From: Pseudomonadota bacterium
GTDB taxonomy: Bacteria > Pseudomonadota > Gammaproteobacteria > Francisellales > Francisellaceae
Assembly: GCA_027621155.1 (NCBI GenBank)
Contig: JAQCCA010000002.1
Span: 1-42,156 of the forward strand
Reading direction: 5' to 3'
DNA: 42,156 nucleotides
A program made the position numbers and the translations under genes. Of the stretch, positions 41,092 to 42,156 are shown in pieces (within the stretch, counting starts at the first letter, position 1; every line of letters starts with the position of its first letter). Below the pieces are notes generated by a model. The model was given only the letters and a program-made list of their open reading frames with translations, ran no database searches and had not been told where the DNA came from.

Positions 41092-41925
41092 ATGACATTC
41101 CATAAAAAAGCAATTTTTAAGGCACTTTCATTATTAAGTATATCTGTTGCAGCCTTGACACTAGCTGCTTGTGGCGGTGGCGGCAGCTCTGATGCGGGCA
41201 CTGGTAGTTCTGCTGCTTCTGTTACCCCTTTAACTGTAAATTTAGATGCAGCCTTGGCGCCTGGTGAGTCAGGACAAATTAGTCTGCAAACTTCATCTGA
41301 TGTGTCAAAGGTGGGGGTTAATTATCAGCCTGTAAATATTGCGCAAGTGATATCAAGCATCAAGACCTTAGCGGGTTCTGTCTTTACGCAGCACTTCACG
41401 ATTAGTAATGGTAATTGTGGTACTGAATTGCAGACACAGGGTGGTGAGTGTCAATTGCAAATCACAAGGAATAATATTCCTAATGAAGGCATATCTACAC
41501 AGTCATACACAAGCACAATTACGATAAATGGTGTTGAGCAAAGCGTGAGTATTAAATATGCATTAATTGATACGCGGTTTAGCATTGAAGGTGGTAATAA
41601 TCTAACTGTGAGACCCTATATCAACTTAGAGCAAGCAAATACCCCGATGTATTTTGCGCTAGACAATACGACAGTACAGCTGACTTTATCACTAGGAAGC
41701 CAATCTTTTTGTTCATTGTCAAACGTAAGTCAATCAGGAAATCCTGTATACCACTTGATTAATAATTCTCAGAAGGGTGAGCTGTGCACCTTGGTGGTAA
41801 CAAATGCACCAAATGGCACACAAATGCAAGCGTATTGGCAGTATCAAAATAACACGCCAGCAAGCCAGGTAGTTAATGGTAAGTTTGTCATCAACAATAA
41901 CGTTTTAACACAAGAGATAAATTAA
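41092..41925 (+). CDS. Predicted lipoprotein of unknown function
   Basis: Signal peptide with lipobox LTLAAC^GGGGSS; extracytoplasmic Ser/Thr/Asn-rich sequence. Confidence 0.75.
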   Translation: MTFHKKAIFKALSLLSISVAALTLAACGGGGSSDAGTGSSAASVTPLTVNLDAALAPGESGQISLQTSSDVSKVGVNYQPVNIAQVISSIKTLAGSVFTQHFTISNGNCGTELQTQGGECQLQITRNNIPNEGISTQSYTSTITINGVEQSVSIKYALIDTRFSIEGGNNLTVRPYINLEQANTPMYFALDNTTVQLTLSLGSQSFCSLSNVSQSGNPVYHLINNSQKGELCTLVVTNAPNGTQMQAYWQYQNNTPASQVVNGKFVINNNVLTQEIN

Positions 41926-42109
41926 GCTTTCGCTCGCAAGAGTACTATGGATAAATCAATATAGGGATGTCTATACCGCTCGTAAAATGGTTTGTGAACG
42001 GTATATCAATCGTTAGTCTATTTTTGATTAAAATAATTTCTTGAAAAGCGCAAAAGCGCCCGCAATTGTTACGCCGTAATAAAAACCTAAAAACATGTAA
42101 GGTGTATCA

Positions 42110-42156
42110 ATGTCACACAAACATCCAAAACAACATGAAGAAGATTTTGAGTTGAT
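42110..42156 (+). CDS. 5' end of an unidentified protein, truncated by the window edge
   Basis: AAGGTG SD-like sequence, then ATG TCA CAC AAA CAT CCA AAA CAA CAT GAA GAA GAT TTT GAG TTG (MSHKHPKQHEEDFEL...). Confidence 0.4.
   Translation, partial: MSHKHPKQHEEDFEL

Noticed and set aside
42027-42156. Minus-strand frame ending ...DIDTPYMFLGFYYGVTIAGAFALFKKLF-stop at the window edge
   Set aside because: It overlaps the plus-strand ATG at 42110 with its SD-like AAGGTG, has no visible start and is truncated. Too little sequence to choose between them, though the TM-like tail could be real.

Overview
The window looks like a ~38-40% GC (by eye) gammaproteobacterial chromosome segment; the gene content suggests the Thiotrichales/Francisella-Legionella side, but this is inference. 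I see no prophage, CRISPR array or intact IS element. Most genes are housekeeping: glyA (partial), comEC, yihG-like acyltransferase, rubredoxin, pilA, a Wzy_C/O-antigen-ligase-like protein, aroK-aroB, rng-yhdP, rsmE, ffh, rne, clcA, lapA-tsaD, rnpB, relA, trxB, three tRNAs, two aromatic-amino-acid-type permeases and some poorly characterised proteins. Observations most worth a second look: (1) rne carries an in-frame amber codon at codon 72, inside the S1 domain, with an otherwise intact reading frame; (2) a four-gene minus-strand cluster that could encode a lysine -> aminoadipate -> 2-oxoadipate -> 2-hydroxyglutarate route; (3) a PLP enzyme of the ACC-deaminase/D-cysteine-desulfhydrase type whose conserved N-terminus has no ATG/GTG/TTG start and appears to begin at ATT, overlapping the rubredoxin stop codon; (4) rnpB with an unusually long, perfect 18-bp P3-like stem; (5) a ~740-bp highly structured intergenic region upstream of rne; (6) several families of palindromic intergenic repeats, including a 114-bp element present twice in opposite orientations; (7) a pilA intrinsic terminator embedded in the convergent ligase ORF. 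All calls come from reading the sequence and recalled family motifs; no database search was run.
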